A DNA stretch of 64,000 nt from Blastobasis lacticolella (GCA_905147135.1 LR990049.1:8697428-8761427), one strand, 5' to 3'. Shown: positions 35,081-46,530, numbered from the stretch's first letter. A program made the numbers and translations. The notes: generated by a model from the letters alone, not told the origin.

Positions 35081-35236
35081 TAGTATTTTGTAAAAAAAAA
35101 AGCTGTAAAATCTTCTACAACTACTTATAGTTTTTGTCAGAACTTCTTTATGTAATTGTTATTGTGTAAGCAAGCAATAAAGAATTTATCTCTCTATCTA
35201 TCTAATATTCCTAATTTTACTATAGAATACACCTTC

Positions 35237-35497
35237 CGCCGTGTGGTGTCCGGCAGAGTAGAATAGCACCAACCTCTTATACTCGTGGGTGTCGTACAAG
35301 GCGGCTAATGTTTTCGAGGCAAAAGATCAAGAGTCTCCGTAGTCTGGAAAATGGGCAGCAGCATTATCCATTGTCATATTCAAACACTGCGATCTCCAAC
35401 CCGCCTGCCAAGCGTGGAGATTATGGCAATAACCTCCCCTTTAGTGGGAGAGGCCCTAAGTCCTGCAGTGGACTGTTACGGGCTGTGATGATGACAC
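35237..35497 (+). repeat. Near full-length copy of the 14236 repeat family
   Basis: cgccgtgtggtgtccggcag, actcgtgggtgtcgtacaag, gcctgccaagcgtggagatt, then gtcctgcagtggactgttac and gggctgtgatgatga. The 91-aa plus frame here is not a gene. Confidence 0.7.
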
Positions 35498-37271
35498 CTT
35501 CATCAGCAACAGAAATCATAATAAGTCAATCTTATTCAACGCTTTGCACTAAAAATAAAGATTCGCTAATATTCCAAAAATAATATGGGACGTAGTATTT
35601 TTCTTCTCTGTGATATAGGTATGTGTAGCTATCCAGCATGCAACATGACACAGGCCAAATATTCAGATAATTCAATGCCGCTGTTCTTGAAATTGAGCTC
35701 AGTGAGGTGCAGGATTCTATGGAAGGAAAGATACTATGTTTATTTATAGGGTGGGGCCAAAGGTGTTTATGTATAGTTCATAGTAGTTTATGTATATTCT
35801 TTGTCCATCTTGTTTAGGGATAATGGTGTGATGTTATGCCTACAGGTTTACTTAATTTACCTTATGTTTTTCCAGTTATCAACAGTTCCACTTTATCACT
35901 TACTTACTCATGAACAGTTCTCAGCCATACCAAACATTCAAGAGTATAAAATGTAACGTATACTTACGTCATAGTAGTTGCAGTGCATTTTATTCTGTAT
36001 AGTTGTCTAGCCTCTAAAACTAACTACATTTACGTTAATTGCCTGTCTGTCTCAAATACTGCGTCTAGTCAAATATATCCATTTGTTTAGTCTTTACGTC
36101 TCGCTGAGATCCTTTGCCCCTGGCGTTTTCTATATTTCTGATAAGATACATTTGAAATCTACTAGAGAAAATGTCCTTGTAAACTCACTTAAATAGTAAA
36201 ATAAAATATATGCATAGTTTTTTTGAGGTTCCAAATACCATGTCTCTAAAACATTTTACTCGAAGACCATTTTATCCCATACTTGTAGCAATTTTCAAAA
36301 ATCATATCTAAGCAAACGCCAACATCATATAGGCAAGTTCTTTCTATTTCTGCTCGATCCGTCCAGTACCTACATAGTTTGAGCTGTTTATAAATTAATC
36401 AATCAGTTAAATGAAATTATAACAATAGATAGGTTACATTGATAATTAGAAAACAGACCTGAAGCAAGATTCCTGTCGCCTATCTAAGTAGTTACCGTAG
36501 GCTAAGATAATATAACCATAGGCTATTGTCACTTGATGTCACTGTCGTAGTCGTTCCTGTCTATCTTTTAATTGTTGTGTAGTTTTGTTTTACTACGAAG
36601 GCATTTAACTGCGCCGTCTCTTGACGCAAACAGCACATTTTCTGTCCTCTAAGATATTCAGAATCAACTATCCCTGGAACTTCCTAGGCATTGAGTTCAG
36701 TATCCTTGTTATGTGTCTGTAGTCCGAAATAGTTGCAAATCTTTATTTTCGTATGCTTTTGCATGAGCATTTCGATACAGAGCCATAATATTGTTGCCAT
36801 TACGACAACGGAATATAGTTTTTGAGAGCTCGTTACCTAGCGTTAACGACTATTTGATAGGGCCTTACTCGTAAAGAAGCCATTGTATTTCGATTCCTGT
36901 CCAATCTTTGCGGTTAGTTTGCATTTTATGGGCACAGTGAAAACATTTGAAACTGCGGGCGGAACCCGCAGTAGCCAAACAGTGGTTTTATATGCACTAC
37001 TGTGCGTATAGTGACATACGTCTACATACTGTGACTGAGTTGGTTTGGTGGTTAGACTGTACAGGCAATTGGTTCGTAGCGGATACTGAATCGGTGTATT
37101 GGTTTGTAGCAATTCACAGTAGGTACTTGTGTACGTCCTAAATATATGAAGTATTCTCTGTATTGCTACCATTAAAAAGAGTACCTATGTGAGAAGACGG
37201 CAAGTGCCTTGCTAGTAGAACAATGATGTTTGTATAAAACGAAAGTATTTTTTGTTAACTATATTTAACAT
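35498..37271. other. No gene recognised
   Basis: AT-rich. The 36843-37172 minus and 36947-37141 plus frames overlap antiparallel and lack motifs. A small stem (ctgcgggcggaacccgcag) lies at about 36952-36970. Confidence 0.4.
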
Positions 37272-37505
37272 AAAAATTGTCGTTATTATCGCCGGACGGT
37301 CAATAACGTCGTCTCTTCCTGCTCCTTCTTCTCCACTTCGTCCGGTCTTCAGCAAAACGAGCTATGTTAATTCATTGCTTCATAGGCCTCCTGCGAGACT
37401 TCTTTCCGGATACCGGCAGGTTTAGGTACCTATTTCCCACGTATCCTTGCGGCTTACGCAATACGTGACCCAACCAGCGTAGCGAGCCTTTTCAACCTTA
37501 TCCGT
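37272..37505 (-). repeat. Dispersed repeat, copy of the 33369 family
   Basis: ctccttcttctccacttcgt, cataggcctcctgcgagact, ttccggataccggcaggttt and cacgtatccttgcggcttac, then gtgacccaaccagcgtagcg. The longest of the three copies. Confidence 0.55.
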
Positions 37506-37509
37506 GATG

Positions 37510-39141
37510 TCTCTTTACACCAATATTTTTACTTATAAATATCAACGTAAACGAAGTAAGTACTCTAAGAAACGAAGGATAGGATATGTTCCATTTTTAC
37601 AACGTTGGAGTATAATTCATACTTTTATTCCATATCATTCGTTGTCTCGAATCCAAATCCCACGTTCGCGGGCGAGGTGTAGTAATAAGCATGTCTCGTT
37701 CCGTTGCCTTTCCGGCGAGCCCCCAAGGCCTCAATTTCAATATGGCGCGGCAATGGTAATAAAGAAAATAATTTTCCCAATTCCGCGTCTGAATTGTGTA
37801 CCAATTTCCCATCGTGAGCGGCGAAAATCGCGTCTTGATTACAGTCACGTAAAAACACTTGTACGGTGTCGGCGCAAACGACACTCTGCATCAATCACTT
37901 TAGCTTTGCCATGTTTAGATTGCTCAAATTAAGGCCTCCGAAGGGCCTTTGCTTCGTGCCTCGAGGAAAAATAATGGCGATCATTCAACTCTTCTCGTTA
38001 TGTTCGTTAGGGCTCTTTGAACGCTCATACGTGACTCCTCCTTCTGCGCGGAATACCATCGGATAAAGCATTTAAAGAAAACGAGCCAGACGCAAGGGAC
38101 TGCTGATATCAATGTCGATTCGTCTAGTTTTGAATTTAAACATGCTACTTGCATGCTTGTGAGTGCTGAAACCTTGCTATCCGTAAAACAAAAGTGCCAA
38201 ACTACGTCTAATAACGAACGAAGAAATTTGTTTCTATTAAGAGTTTATGAATATACTCTTTTGGCAGTACTATTTACTTTTCAATTTAAAAACGTCTCTG
38301 TTATTTAATAAAGATATCGTTCATTTGCAAACGTCATTGAACTGTCTGCCTTTGAATTTAAAGAAAACAATGCTGTCAGACCAAACAATTTAAGTATATT
38401 GTTGTTACGCCCACTTAAATGAATATTTTATCGTAGACTTTGAAAAAATCGATGTGGACGTTATCCTGGCGCGTTTTTGCGTCGTAGTTGTAACACTATC
38501 TGAAAGGCTATAACTCTACAAGGAGTGACAGTTGTGTGTGTTCGTCTTGGCCCTAGACATCCCTAGACACAATACCCTCTAACGCACACAGCGAATAAAA
38601 GTGGAGTGATAATAGAAATTCTCTTGTAATTTTTCAGGTCGGCAGCGTGTGCTATAAACGGTTCATAGTGATTGACAGTTCCGCCTTTAGCTAATTTTCC
38701 GTTCAATTACTTAGCGTGTGAATCGGCAGATTTCGGCGTGAGATGGGAGAATAGTGGAGCCCTATAAAAATTAATAAACCCGCCGCTTTGGAGATAGATA
38801 GATCGTGTTTGGAGGGCGTTTGACCTTATAAAGCAATATAAGTGACACAAATAGGGTAACTAATATGATCAGGCTTGTAAGGTTATAACTTATTCAGTCA
38901 GTACTTACCAGTAAACTTCTATATTTTTCTTTAAGTGAAGGTATTCGATTTGTCGAATCATGTTATTAATAAAGCACTTTGACTATTATTATTGGTGTCA
39001 ATTCAATGTGGGTAGATGAGTCAATTGTGTATATACCTACCACTATGGTAGCCCAATGAACATGTAGATTGACAAACAGTTTCCAGGTATTGTCGTCTCC
39101 ATAAAACCATTTCTAGGGAAAATCTCTATAGACAGGTAAAA
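37510..39141. other. No gene recognised
   Basis: The frames at 37504-37932 (plus, 142 aa), 37597-37884 and 37625-37894 (minus) overlap in three frames with no domain or splice context, so I do not call a gene. The rest is AT-rich. Confidence 0.35.
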
Positions 39142-39428
39142 ATCATCTTGGCGTTAATGTCCCGGTTGTGCTCTCGCGAGCGCGTGATCCAGGATTTCGC
39201 AGATCAGGTAATTACAACGACTGCCATCTGACCTCCGTGACCCTGTTAACGGGGAACCTGATCACATAGGATCATGGTTCACATTACGTCGCCTGAAAGT
39301 TCACGTTTCATCACGATGTTATCTATTACCGTAAGAGCATCAGTTAGCATTCAACTAAAGCACATAACTCAGAAAAGAGTCATTGGTACATATTTCGAAC
39401 CCGGGACCTCTCGCTTACGAAGGTATTG
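39142..39428 (-). mobile_element. SINE with RTE-like 3' tail
   Basis: Minus-strand element. The tRNA-like B box (gggttcgaa, reverse of ttcgaaccc at ~39397) is at its 5' side. The central words tagtcgcctgaa/gtcgcctgaaagttcacgtt and gatcacataggatcatggtt are shared with the copies at 52821 and 63748. The 3' tail (plus-strand catcttggcgttaatgtccc at 39147) matches the RTE 3' end at 5095. Confidence 0.7.
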
Positions 39429-39827
39429 AATGAAGAAATCATTTTAATATTCAAACGCGATAAAGCGAAGCCCAAATAAGACATTAAAAGGTTTCAATTG
39501 CCATTACCGATGTTCCTGTGTGATTGATGCGGGTGAAATAAATTCCAATTATGCTTAATTGGCATACCTGCAAAACTGATGCGTTAATTTATTTAAATAG
39601 CAGGTCCCCGCTGTGCGAGTTAATGAAGTTAATTGTTATTGATTTCGGTATTGGTGATACATATCATCTTTTGTGCTTACATTATACAGCCTACAGGATT
39701 ATCATGAAAATAATGTAGGATATATATAATGATATAAACGTATTTCAACGGCGAGATACTTACATTTTGCTTATTAGTTTCTTCTTTTAAAATCCAGTAC
39801 CTGGGGCTCTATTTTTGAATCGCTGCT

Positions 39828-39990
39828 CGCGAAGAGTCAAACGGTTTTTAATTTTGAATTTCGGCATGATAAATTTAATCTTTTTAAGTTAAATTGTCAA
39901 CACCGAAAGAGTATGGTTCAAAAATGTATCACAATATTGATTTTGTCATGCTGAAAATCAAAATTGAAAACCGTTCGACTCGAGGCGAGT
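39828..39990. mobile_element. Palindromic MITE (~163 bp)
   Basis: Left arm gctcgcgaagagtcaaacgg, tttttaattttgaatttcgg, catgataaattt; right arm (reverse complement) actcgcctcgagtcgaacgg, ttttcaattttgattttcag, catgacaaaatc. Arms of ~50 bp, imperfect. Half copy at 16970-17060. Confidence 0.7.
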
Positions 39991-40054
39991 AAGCTTCGTT
40001 CGGCGTCAAAATAATTAATAAATTTTTGATTATTTTGTAACATGTAGCATGCGT

Positions 40055-40205
40055 GCCTAGAAGATACCTATTCACTCTTGATTTGAAGACCCCCAAGGTT
40101 ATACTTATCAGGGAACAGCGACTCAGGCAGAGAGTTCCAGTCCTTTGCAGTGCGCATAAGAAAATTGGATGCAAAACGCTTAGTACGAGATGGACCTGAG
40201 AAATG
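40055..40205 (-). mobile_element. Fragment of the 20.5-kb LINE family
   Basis: The minus frame near 40070-40160 reads [15 protein letters not shown] after a [11 protein letters not shown] stretch, parallel to WNALPASVFPDQYNLDAFKA and RVNRLFQDG of the 20565-21218 element. Only the RT C-terminus remains. Confidence 0.6.
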
Positions 40206-40664
40206 ATTACGTAGATACGATTGAGTTCAGAAGTTTTGTTAATTTGTTAATTTGCTTGCATATCCATAAGAAGTACCTATTGCGTAGATTCGCATGAAAT
40301 TTTGCACTCAGTTAGATAATGAACAGGAAATTAGTCATATCTATGTAAAAAAAAGACTCAAAATTGTAACTCAAAACTAGATCTTAATACAGAGAAAAGA
40401 GGAAGGAATCCCTTCCCTCGAAGGATCCAACTCTCAAATTAGCATAGAGCGCTGCAAAATATTCAAATTCATTAATTTTTGCATCAACGCTTTGTGACCT
40501 GAGGGTGAATGAGGGTTTCAATTAAAAAGCTAGGAATTACACGTCTTGGCGTTTATTTGATTATTTTTTTTGTAACCAGGATGTTAACGTACAATCTTCA
40601 GAAAGTTTAACGTTCCATTACACTGTTTAGTAAGTTAATACGCATTAAGAATTTGTGAACTCTT

Positions 40665-40908
40665 GTTGCAATTTCAGCTGTCGTAGGGCGACAGGGGCCG
40701 AATAACTTTATAGATCCCACTATGCGTAATGTCAAACGACACACAACTTAAATATGTACAAAGGATTACGTGACGAAAATGAGTAAGGCCCTCGCTAGCG
40801 TCATCTTTGCCTGGTGAATACAAACTTCCCAAACACAGCCAAGCGGGACCAAGATACTTATCGCGAAGGCCTCACGCTAAACCTCTAGTTCGCAGCTGAA
40901 ATTGCAAC
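40665..40908. repeat. TIR-flanked segment (~244 bp)
   Basis: gttgcaatttcagctg at 40665-40680 is exactly inverted at 40893-40908. The interior arms pair poorly. Probably a short non-autonomous DNA element downstream of the DIP gene. Confidence 0.55.
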
Positions 40909-41276
40909 CGAAGTGTAAGCATAGAAAGTAAAACCGCTATTTAGGCCATACATTTGTTAAATTCAGTTACAAGTCATCAGAACAGTTAACTATAGTTATT
41001 AAGGTTTCTATTCCCACGATTTACATTATAATTTTTCCTCAATATTTACATCTCAATTGCCAATAAAGTAGCTCATTAAAAACTTCGATATAAACAGACA
41101 ATATAAAATTGTTCTACATAAAATAAATAGCAATATACACCGCTTCAAATAATTGAATACTTATAAACATTTTCATAATCGCGATATTTTGTTATATATA
41201 CCTATTTATGTTCAACAGTTATTGGAATTATAAATGTTACGTAATTGTACAACATTGCTGATATTCACTTAAAGTA

Positions 41277-41282
41277 TTTATT
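41277..41282 (-). terminator. Candidate polyadenylation signal of the DIP gene
   Basis: tttatt on the plus strand is AATAAA in gene orientation, about 275 nt past the stop at 41555. It is the first canonical hexamer I noticed downstream of the stop. AT-rich DNA makes this weak evidence. Confidence 0.25.
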
Positions 41283-41554
41283 ATTTACAATTTTAAAACT
41301 AGTTATTATCACGTTACGCGCTGATGGAGTATATTATGATTTGAAATGGAAAGAAACAGCCACCTGCATTGGCATTGATAACACTGATGTAGGTATTCGA
41401 AATTCGAAAGCTGGGAAAGATCAACGCCATATTTGAAAAAAGGAAGGAAAACCGAGATCTTATCGATAAAATTCAATTACCTACGCTCCGATCGTTTTCA
41501 GAAATATCAAAAAAGAATTGTATCTACGTAACCGAGACAGTCTTAGAAATTTAG

Positions 41555-41802
41555 CTAGGCGTTTGCAAGGAGGAAGATCGCGAAGGTTGCTATCGTTGGG
41601 TGTGCGACAGTGGCGCCGCTCGGCGTGGCGGCAGCGACTTTGTCGTTGGCGTACCATTTGTTGGCGCGGTCTGGGACCCGGTTGCTCTTCTCGACAGTGT
41701 TGTCGGAAGCCAGCTCCTCGTCGTAGGACTCCGTGCCGTAGTCCTCGAGGGTTATCCTCTCTTCCGGATAGTGATACACGTGGCGGTCGTTGCCGGGTAT
41801 TT
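41555..41802 (-). CDS. DIP-type gene, last coding exon (linker and GPI-like tail)
   Basis: The acceptor is ttgtccacag at 41803-41804 and the stop codon TAG at 41555-41557. The first codon (E) is split with the previous exon. The 81 residues begin IPGNDRHVYHYPEER, follow with an acidic stretch (TLEDYGTESYDEELASDN), then a basic/neutral linker and a C-terminal hydrophobic run, ATVAHPTIATFAIFLLANA. A small-residue site (TPSG) just before a short hydrophobic tail with nothing after it fits a GPI attachment signal, as known for DIPs; the cleavage site is inference. The linker is the least conserved part of the family, so the exact C-terminus relies on the frame and the absence of a donor site. The plus-strand frames across this exon are shadows. 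Confidence 0.88.
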
Positions 41803-43181
41803 CTGTGGACAAGTTGGATTTGATTAGATTCGATGTTTCTTTGTTCAGCACACAGATTTGCAGCGATGGAATGCAATTATTATACTATAGTTCGGGCTAA
41901 ACGGATTGGCTCTCGGTCAGAACTATTTAGTAAGCGGCCAAAGCGATAGTAGCTGTGTACCGCTTTAAACAGGCATATTCGCTGCAATTTGTCAAAATAG
42001 AACATTTTTCAACAGTTTTCATGTATTTTTCATAAAATAATGCCAGTAGTTGACCGAGAGATCAAGACACGCTATTCTCAATCCATTTGGCACGAACAAT
42101 ATTGCAATATCATTATATACTCTAATATTCACCGCACCTCGACGAATATTTGGTTTACGTGGGTTCTATGGAGAAGTGTGGTTACTAATATGCGAAACAT
42201 TGATTTATGTGTGGTTGGTTTAGGCCGCCGATATACAATGCTACCCTGGAGTTATATAAAGGAGTAACTAACCCAACTAATACGATAACTGAAGGAAGCG
42301 TATTGGAATTTGACGCGGCTTAGCGAATTTTCTTGTCAATTGCAAGCGACTTATTCAACACTTGGATTCTGCAGTCCTGTCGGCCTGCATCAACCACCAA
42401 ATCTATTGCTAATTTGACACGATATGCCCTTATTAAATGTGACTAAATTCAGTGGCCTAACTTCAGAAGCACAAATCAAAGTGGAATATATTGCCCATAA
42501 AATAAAGTTCATTATTGTATCACGGTTTTTGAAAGCGGGGCGACGCGTAGCATAATATAAGTGATACAAAAATGGGCCCTATTCTACGAGCAATATGCAC
42601 TTTGATTTGCTCTTATGCTTTTTTCTTCTGAATTTAGGCTACTGAATTAAATCAAATGTAATGAGCATTTAAAACATAAAGGCTTTGGTGTTGTAGATGT
42701 TTCCAACGCCACCGATAGAGAGAGAGAGATAAGGAAATAAACGGGACGCATTTATACGAAATATAACAATAGAGGTACGACGGACTTCACTTGTCGAGTT
42801 GAAGCCGCTAACGAGTGGTGGTTGAGATAGGTCGGGAGCCCGGAGTTATTTAATTAGGGGGCGCTTTGCAGTGTCCTGCGAACGAGATCGCGTCCTCCGG
42901 TTGTACTATTTTAATGTTACAATGACTTGCTGAAATAAGTTTTGACGATCACATTTATAAATACACAAAAACGATATGCTGCTCTGCGCTACGAAGATTG
43001 TTACACAGGGTAAGGACGTTTCACCAATTTCCTAGCTCTATTCCTTATATGGCAGTTTGCTCCTTTTGCTTTGTTCTGGAGAACACGTGTCAATAACATA
43101 AAATAAAAATATACTGTCACAGGGTGCCAACAGGCTCCTGAGACTGTATAACCGTCTGGTCTTCAAGGTGCCCAGTGGAAG

Positions 43182-43262
43182 ACCTTGGTCACCGTCACTT
43201 CGCCGAAGGTATTAGGAGGTACATATAATGAGTGGCGACATCGCTGCGGTGCCAAAGTACCA
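43182..43262 (+). repeat. Dispersed repeat shared with 33019
   Basis: gaccttggtcaccgtcactt, cgccgaaggtattaggaggt, gagtggcgacatcgctgcgg. Its 3' end runs into the repeat at 43300. Antisense to the host gene. Confidence 0.45.
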
Positions 43263-43299
43263 AACGGTCACCCACCCAGTTCCCGAACTCTGCAATCCT

Positions 43300-43476
43300 C
43301 ATCAGAGCCCATAGCAGTTCACTGCAGGACTTAGGGACTCTCCCACGAAAGGGGAGGTTATTGACATCCCGATTGATCTCGAAGTTTTGCCTCGAAGCAT
43401 TAGTCGCCCTTTACGACACCCACAATTGTAAGGGGTTGGTGCTATTCTACTCTGCATGACACCACACGGCCACGAA
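43300..43476 (-). repeat. Copy of the 14236 repeat family in a DIP intron
   Basis: Inverted relative to 14236: agcccatagcagttcactgc, aggacttagggactctccca, tcgaagttttgcctcgaagc, gcatgacaccacacggcc. Internally deleted (177 bp against ~255 bp). Confidence 0.6.
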
Positions 43477-43515
43477 ATATGCAAATTAAAAAAAAAAGTT
43501 TTATGATTTACAAAC

Positions 43516-43686
43516 CATATAGTCTAATTTTGCTCTCGACGTCTCCCAAGGAGTTCTTGGCGACGCAGATGTAGCTGCCGAGGTCGTCCCGGCGAATGTT
43601 CTTGATGGTCATCGACATCTCCGCTTCGAACATGGACTTCTGCCGCACGGTCATCTCGTGGTGCTCAGAAGGTATTATCAGCTCAC
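43516..43686 (-). CDS. DIP-type gene exon: second half of Ig3
   Basis: Acceptor ttggacag at 43687-43688, donor GTTTGT at 43515-43510. The exon is 171 nt and starts and ends in phase 1. It encodes ELIIPSEHHEMTVRQKSMFE, then a beta-strand stretch (AEMSMTIKNI), the typical Ig hallmark DDLGSYICVAKNSLGD with the second Cys of Ig3, and SKIRLY to the next junction. D-x-G-x-Y-x-C is the known F-strand Ig signature. The open frame extends past the donor by chance (GL stop). Confidence 0.93.
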
Positions 43687-44119
43687 CTGTCCAACAATAT
43701 ATAGCTAAAAACACTTGCTTTCAAATTCAATATTAGAATTTCATCTTTCCACGCTCAAGTTTTATGAAAAATGTAAAAACTTCGCGCAGACACCTTGGAG
43801 TTTTATGGCTGCCTCATAATTTGTTTTGCCTTTATCGCCGGGGCTGCACCGGTCCAATCAAAATGGTATTAAATTTGACAGCTTGGACAGTTGTATTAAT
43901 AAGTTGGATGGAAATTAAAAGCGTCCATATCAATTATCTAAATGAGAAACTGTATTGATCTATATTTTGTTTGATCCACGCCTTATTCGCTTGGCTAATT
44001 TTGAATAAAATTTTGGAAGGCTATAAGTTAGTTCGTTGCCCGGAGAATGACAATATGTACCTTAGCGAATTCTCGAAGGTCAAGCAAAGGTCATTATTTT
44101 CATGGTTTTCTATGCATAG

Positions 44120-44280
44120 TATAACACAATGTATGTGTCTATGTACGCTTAGATCTTTTAAACTACGCAAGGGATATTAATGCGGTTTTTAACAGTAGAT
44201 TGAGTAAGAAAAAAGGGTAGGTAAGGGTAAAGTAGGTGCACGCGAACGAAGTCACGCCAGTTCTACTAAAGTTTAATATA
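44120..44280 (+). mobile_element. Helitron-like fragment in a DIP intron
   Basis: ctatgtacgcttagatcttt, taaactacgcaagggatatt, gggtaggtaagggtaaagta and gcacgcgaacgaagtcacgc are family words shared with 15540-15713. Confidence 0.45.
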
Positions 44281-44881
44281 AACTCCAATTTATGTTTGTT
44301 TGTATACACTTCAATCGGAGACTTTTAATAGAAGTAACTTAATTTACCTTTATCGATAACTAAAGAACAAGGCTTCGGGAAGTAACTAAAACATTTCATC
44401 GTGAATTGTGTACCAGTATATTTCGGGGACCACATCTCTTATTAAGTAGGCATCAATAACCAATATTGGTTGAATTGAAATCCATCTCATTACGCCCAAT
44501 ACGTAATGTAGGTACATTGTGCAGTATACCGCTCGTCATTAGCCTCCCCAATTTCCATTATGTCGATACCTCCACATAATTACAAGGCTGGGTGACTGTT
44601 TTCATGGAATTGATTTTAATTTTAGTTATACGTAGAAACAAATACCTATTATGAAGTTTATTTAGAATTTAATATAGTGTAAAATAGCTTTGAAAGATAG
44701 ACAGTCGGAAGAATGAAATCCCAGCTTCTTGCAAGTAAGAAAAAATCTATGCTCACCTACATTAATTTTTCGACTTTGAAGCAAGTGCGGTATTCGACTG
44801 TTTGAATGAAGATTATTTCAATCGCCAAAGTCCCATCGCAAGTAACGAATAGTGATATTTATCGAGCACGTTTACTTTAAT

Positions 44882-45170
44882 TTTTTTTATGTCATACGGT
44901 AGGCAAACAGGCAAGCGGGCCTGCCTATGGAAAGTGGTCACCGCTGCCAATAATATAAACATTAGCAACACCAGGGTGCGTTGCCTACCTCTATATGTTA
45001 CTCTGGCAGCAAAAAGGCAAATGCCCCTCCACTCCCAAAGCCACGGGTCCCCAAATCAGCATCCCATTGGTCACTGTTTTATTAGTAACTACTGGACTCG
45101 GTACGTTTTCGTCCACCTACACCTACTTTACCCCTATCTACCCTTTTCTTATTATGTTCTTATTAATTAC
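44882..45170 (+). repeat. Dispersed repeat (17485 family) followed by a Helitron-like piece
   Basis: Head tatgtcatacggtaggcaaa, caggcaagcgggcctgccta, tggaaagtggtcaccgctgc. Then from ~45112 cacctacacctactttaccc, ctatctacccttttcttatt, which is the reverse of the ggtaaagtaggtg words. Chimeric. Confidence 0.5.
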
Positions 45171-45263
45171 TAACTGTCAGAAACTCTGCTAATAGTCGTC
45201 GGTCCCGCGGGTACATGTTACTTTTCTGGGACATAGAGTACCCCGAATGTAGCTTCCTATTGC

Positions 45264-45522
45264 CCATCACAGCCCATAATAGTGCACTGCAGGACTTAGG
45301 ACTCTCCCATGAGAGGAGAAGTTATAGCCATACTATCTACGCTTAATTGGATGGCGGGTTGGAGATCGCAGTGTCGTAAATATAGAAATGGAAAACGCTG
45401 CTGCCCATTTTCCACGGAGACTCCAGAACTTTTGCCTCGAATACATTAGTGGCCTTGTACGACACCCGCGAGTGTAAGCGGTTGGTGCTATTATTCTACT
45501 CTGCCGGACACCACACAGCCTT
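45264..45522 (-). repeat. Copy of the 14236 repeat family in a DIP intron
   Basis: catcacagcccataatagtg, cactgcaggacttaggactc, then ggagatcgcagtgtcgtaaa and gacacccgcgagtgtaagcg, up to ccggacaccacacagcc. Inverted relative to 14236; near full length. Confidence 0.65.
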
Positions 45523-45801
45523 TCCTAACAGTGAATAGGAAAGGTATATGTTTTATTATACGTATGTCTCAAATAGTTTTGATTGTCTTGTAATTTTAAA
45601 TTTTTTAGATCTTTTTCTCAAGTTGACCCGAAATAAAGGTACACGGACAGGTAGTTAGAATCGTTTATTTACCTTTACACCAGCAGTCTTTTTAGCAGTT
45701 CCAGTAATTTATTTTGCTAATCCACCGATTATTTATTATAATTTTCACTTTACCCAAGTTAAAATATTATCGATAAAACATTTCTTAATAATATTCTTTA
45801 C

Positions 45802-45921
45802 CTGGATCCTTGACCCAGTAGTTGATGGACTTCGGCGACGACTCAACGTAGCACTCGAGCGTGACGTCGGTGCCGAGCGGCGCGCCCACCAGCTGGTTCG
45901 GCACCTGGATCACCGGGTGGA
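45802..45921 (-). CDS. DIP-type gene exon: first half of Ig3
   Basis: Acceptor gtgggtgggcag at 45922-45923, donor CAG|GTAAAG at 45801. 120 nt, phase 1 in and out. It encodes HPVIQVPNQLVGAPLGTDVT, LECYVE with the first Cys of Ig3, and SSPKSINYWVKDP with the core Trp. NQLVGAPLGTDV is a strong DIP-family signature. In most DIPs recalled the residue before VTL is N (a sequon); here it is D. Two decayed copies of this exon's 5' part lie directly upstream (45969-46143). Confidence 0.94.
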
Positions 45922-45968
45922 CTGCCCACCCACAACGTTACATTATATAACGCTACATTGACAAATCA

Positions 45969-46085
45969 GCACTTGAGCATAACCTCGGTGCCAAGCAGCG
46001 CGCACACTATCTAGTTTGGCACGGTTTGGGTGGACTGTCCACCTACCTACATCTTTGCACTGTATTCCACTACATTGACAAACAA
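45969..46085 (-). pseudogene. Decayed duplicate of the Ig3 first-half exon, copy B
   Basis: It is aligned to the working exon with a period of about 117 bp. gcacttgagcataacctcgg, tgccaagcagcgcgcacact and tttgggtggactgtccacc parallel the exon and its acceptor. The AG acceptor survives, but a net 5-nt loss early in the exon shifts the frame, so it cannot encode Ig3. The duplicated unit includes intron sequence (ctacattgaca). Confidence 0.8.
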
Positions 46086-46143
46086 GCATTCGAGTGAAAT
46101 GTAAGTGCCGAGCGGTGCGAGCACCAGCTGATTCAGCACCTGC
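46086..46143 (-). pseudogene. Decayed duplicate of the Ig3 first-half exon, copy C (partial)
   Basis: gcattcgagtgaaatgtaag, tgccgagcggtgcgagcacc and agctgattcagcacctgc match the exon from its Cys codon to the VPNQLV region. The acceptor side is lost. It sits one repeat unit beyond copy B. Confidence 0.75.
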
Positions 46144-46377
46144 AAGAATAAATATCTACGGCTATCTAACAAGTAGAAGTTTAAAAGGATCACCGCGCAA
46201 CGTACGCGCTGCATATTATTTACTCTCTTTTCAGAGGACCATTATTATGAAAATATTTGACTGTGGAGTAAACTTTCGAATTCTAAAATCATTGGAATTG
46301 TGTTTATGACAAAAGAAGAAATTATACGTAAGTGTGGAATTATTACTGGAATACTATTTAGCACGTAACTCACGGCA

Positions 46378-46530
46378 GTCATCTATGACCCTAAAATCCC
46401 TGTCAAGCTCAATGGGCTTATATACAAGACTATACTCGTAATTAGACCTGTGATGCTCTATGGCTGCAAGACATGGCCAGCGCTGACGAAACACGTTCGT
46501 GAACTTCACGTCAACAAAATGAAAATTATT
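46378..46530 (+). mobile_element. RTE-type LINE fragment
   Basis: The plus frame reads AVIYDPKIPVKLNGLIYKT, then VMLYGCKTWPALTKHVRELH, VNKMK. This matches the RTE-like block 'RVPVKLKGKIYKT...MLYGAECW' known in the family. A short internal piece. Antisense to the DIP gene. Confidence 0.75.

Larger units (their letters stand above)
41803..43515 (-). other. DIP gene intron between Ig3 and the tail exon
   Basis: Donor ATG|GTTTGT at 43515 (weaker than consensus GTAAGT), acceptor CACAG at 41803. It contains an AG microsatellite (42717-42731), dispersed repeats at 43182 and 43300-43476, and otherwise AT-rich sequence. Confidence 0.85.
43687..45801 (-). other. DIP gene intron inside Ig3
   Basis: Donor CAG|GTAAAG at 45801, acceptor GGACAG. 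It contains Helitron-like and dispersed repeats (44120-44280, 44882-45170, 45264-45522). No further exon recognised; the frames at 43764-43958, 43971-44180 and 44889-45192 belong to repeats or to AT-rich sequence. Confidence 0.85.

Noticed and set aside
37504..37932. 142-aa plus-strand frame
   Set aside because: Overlaps two minus frames of similar length; no domain, start context or splice sites.
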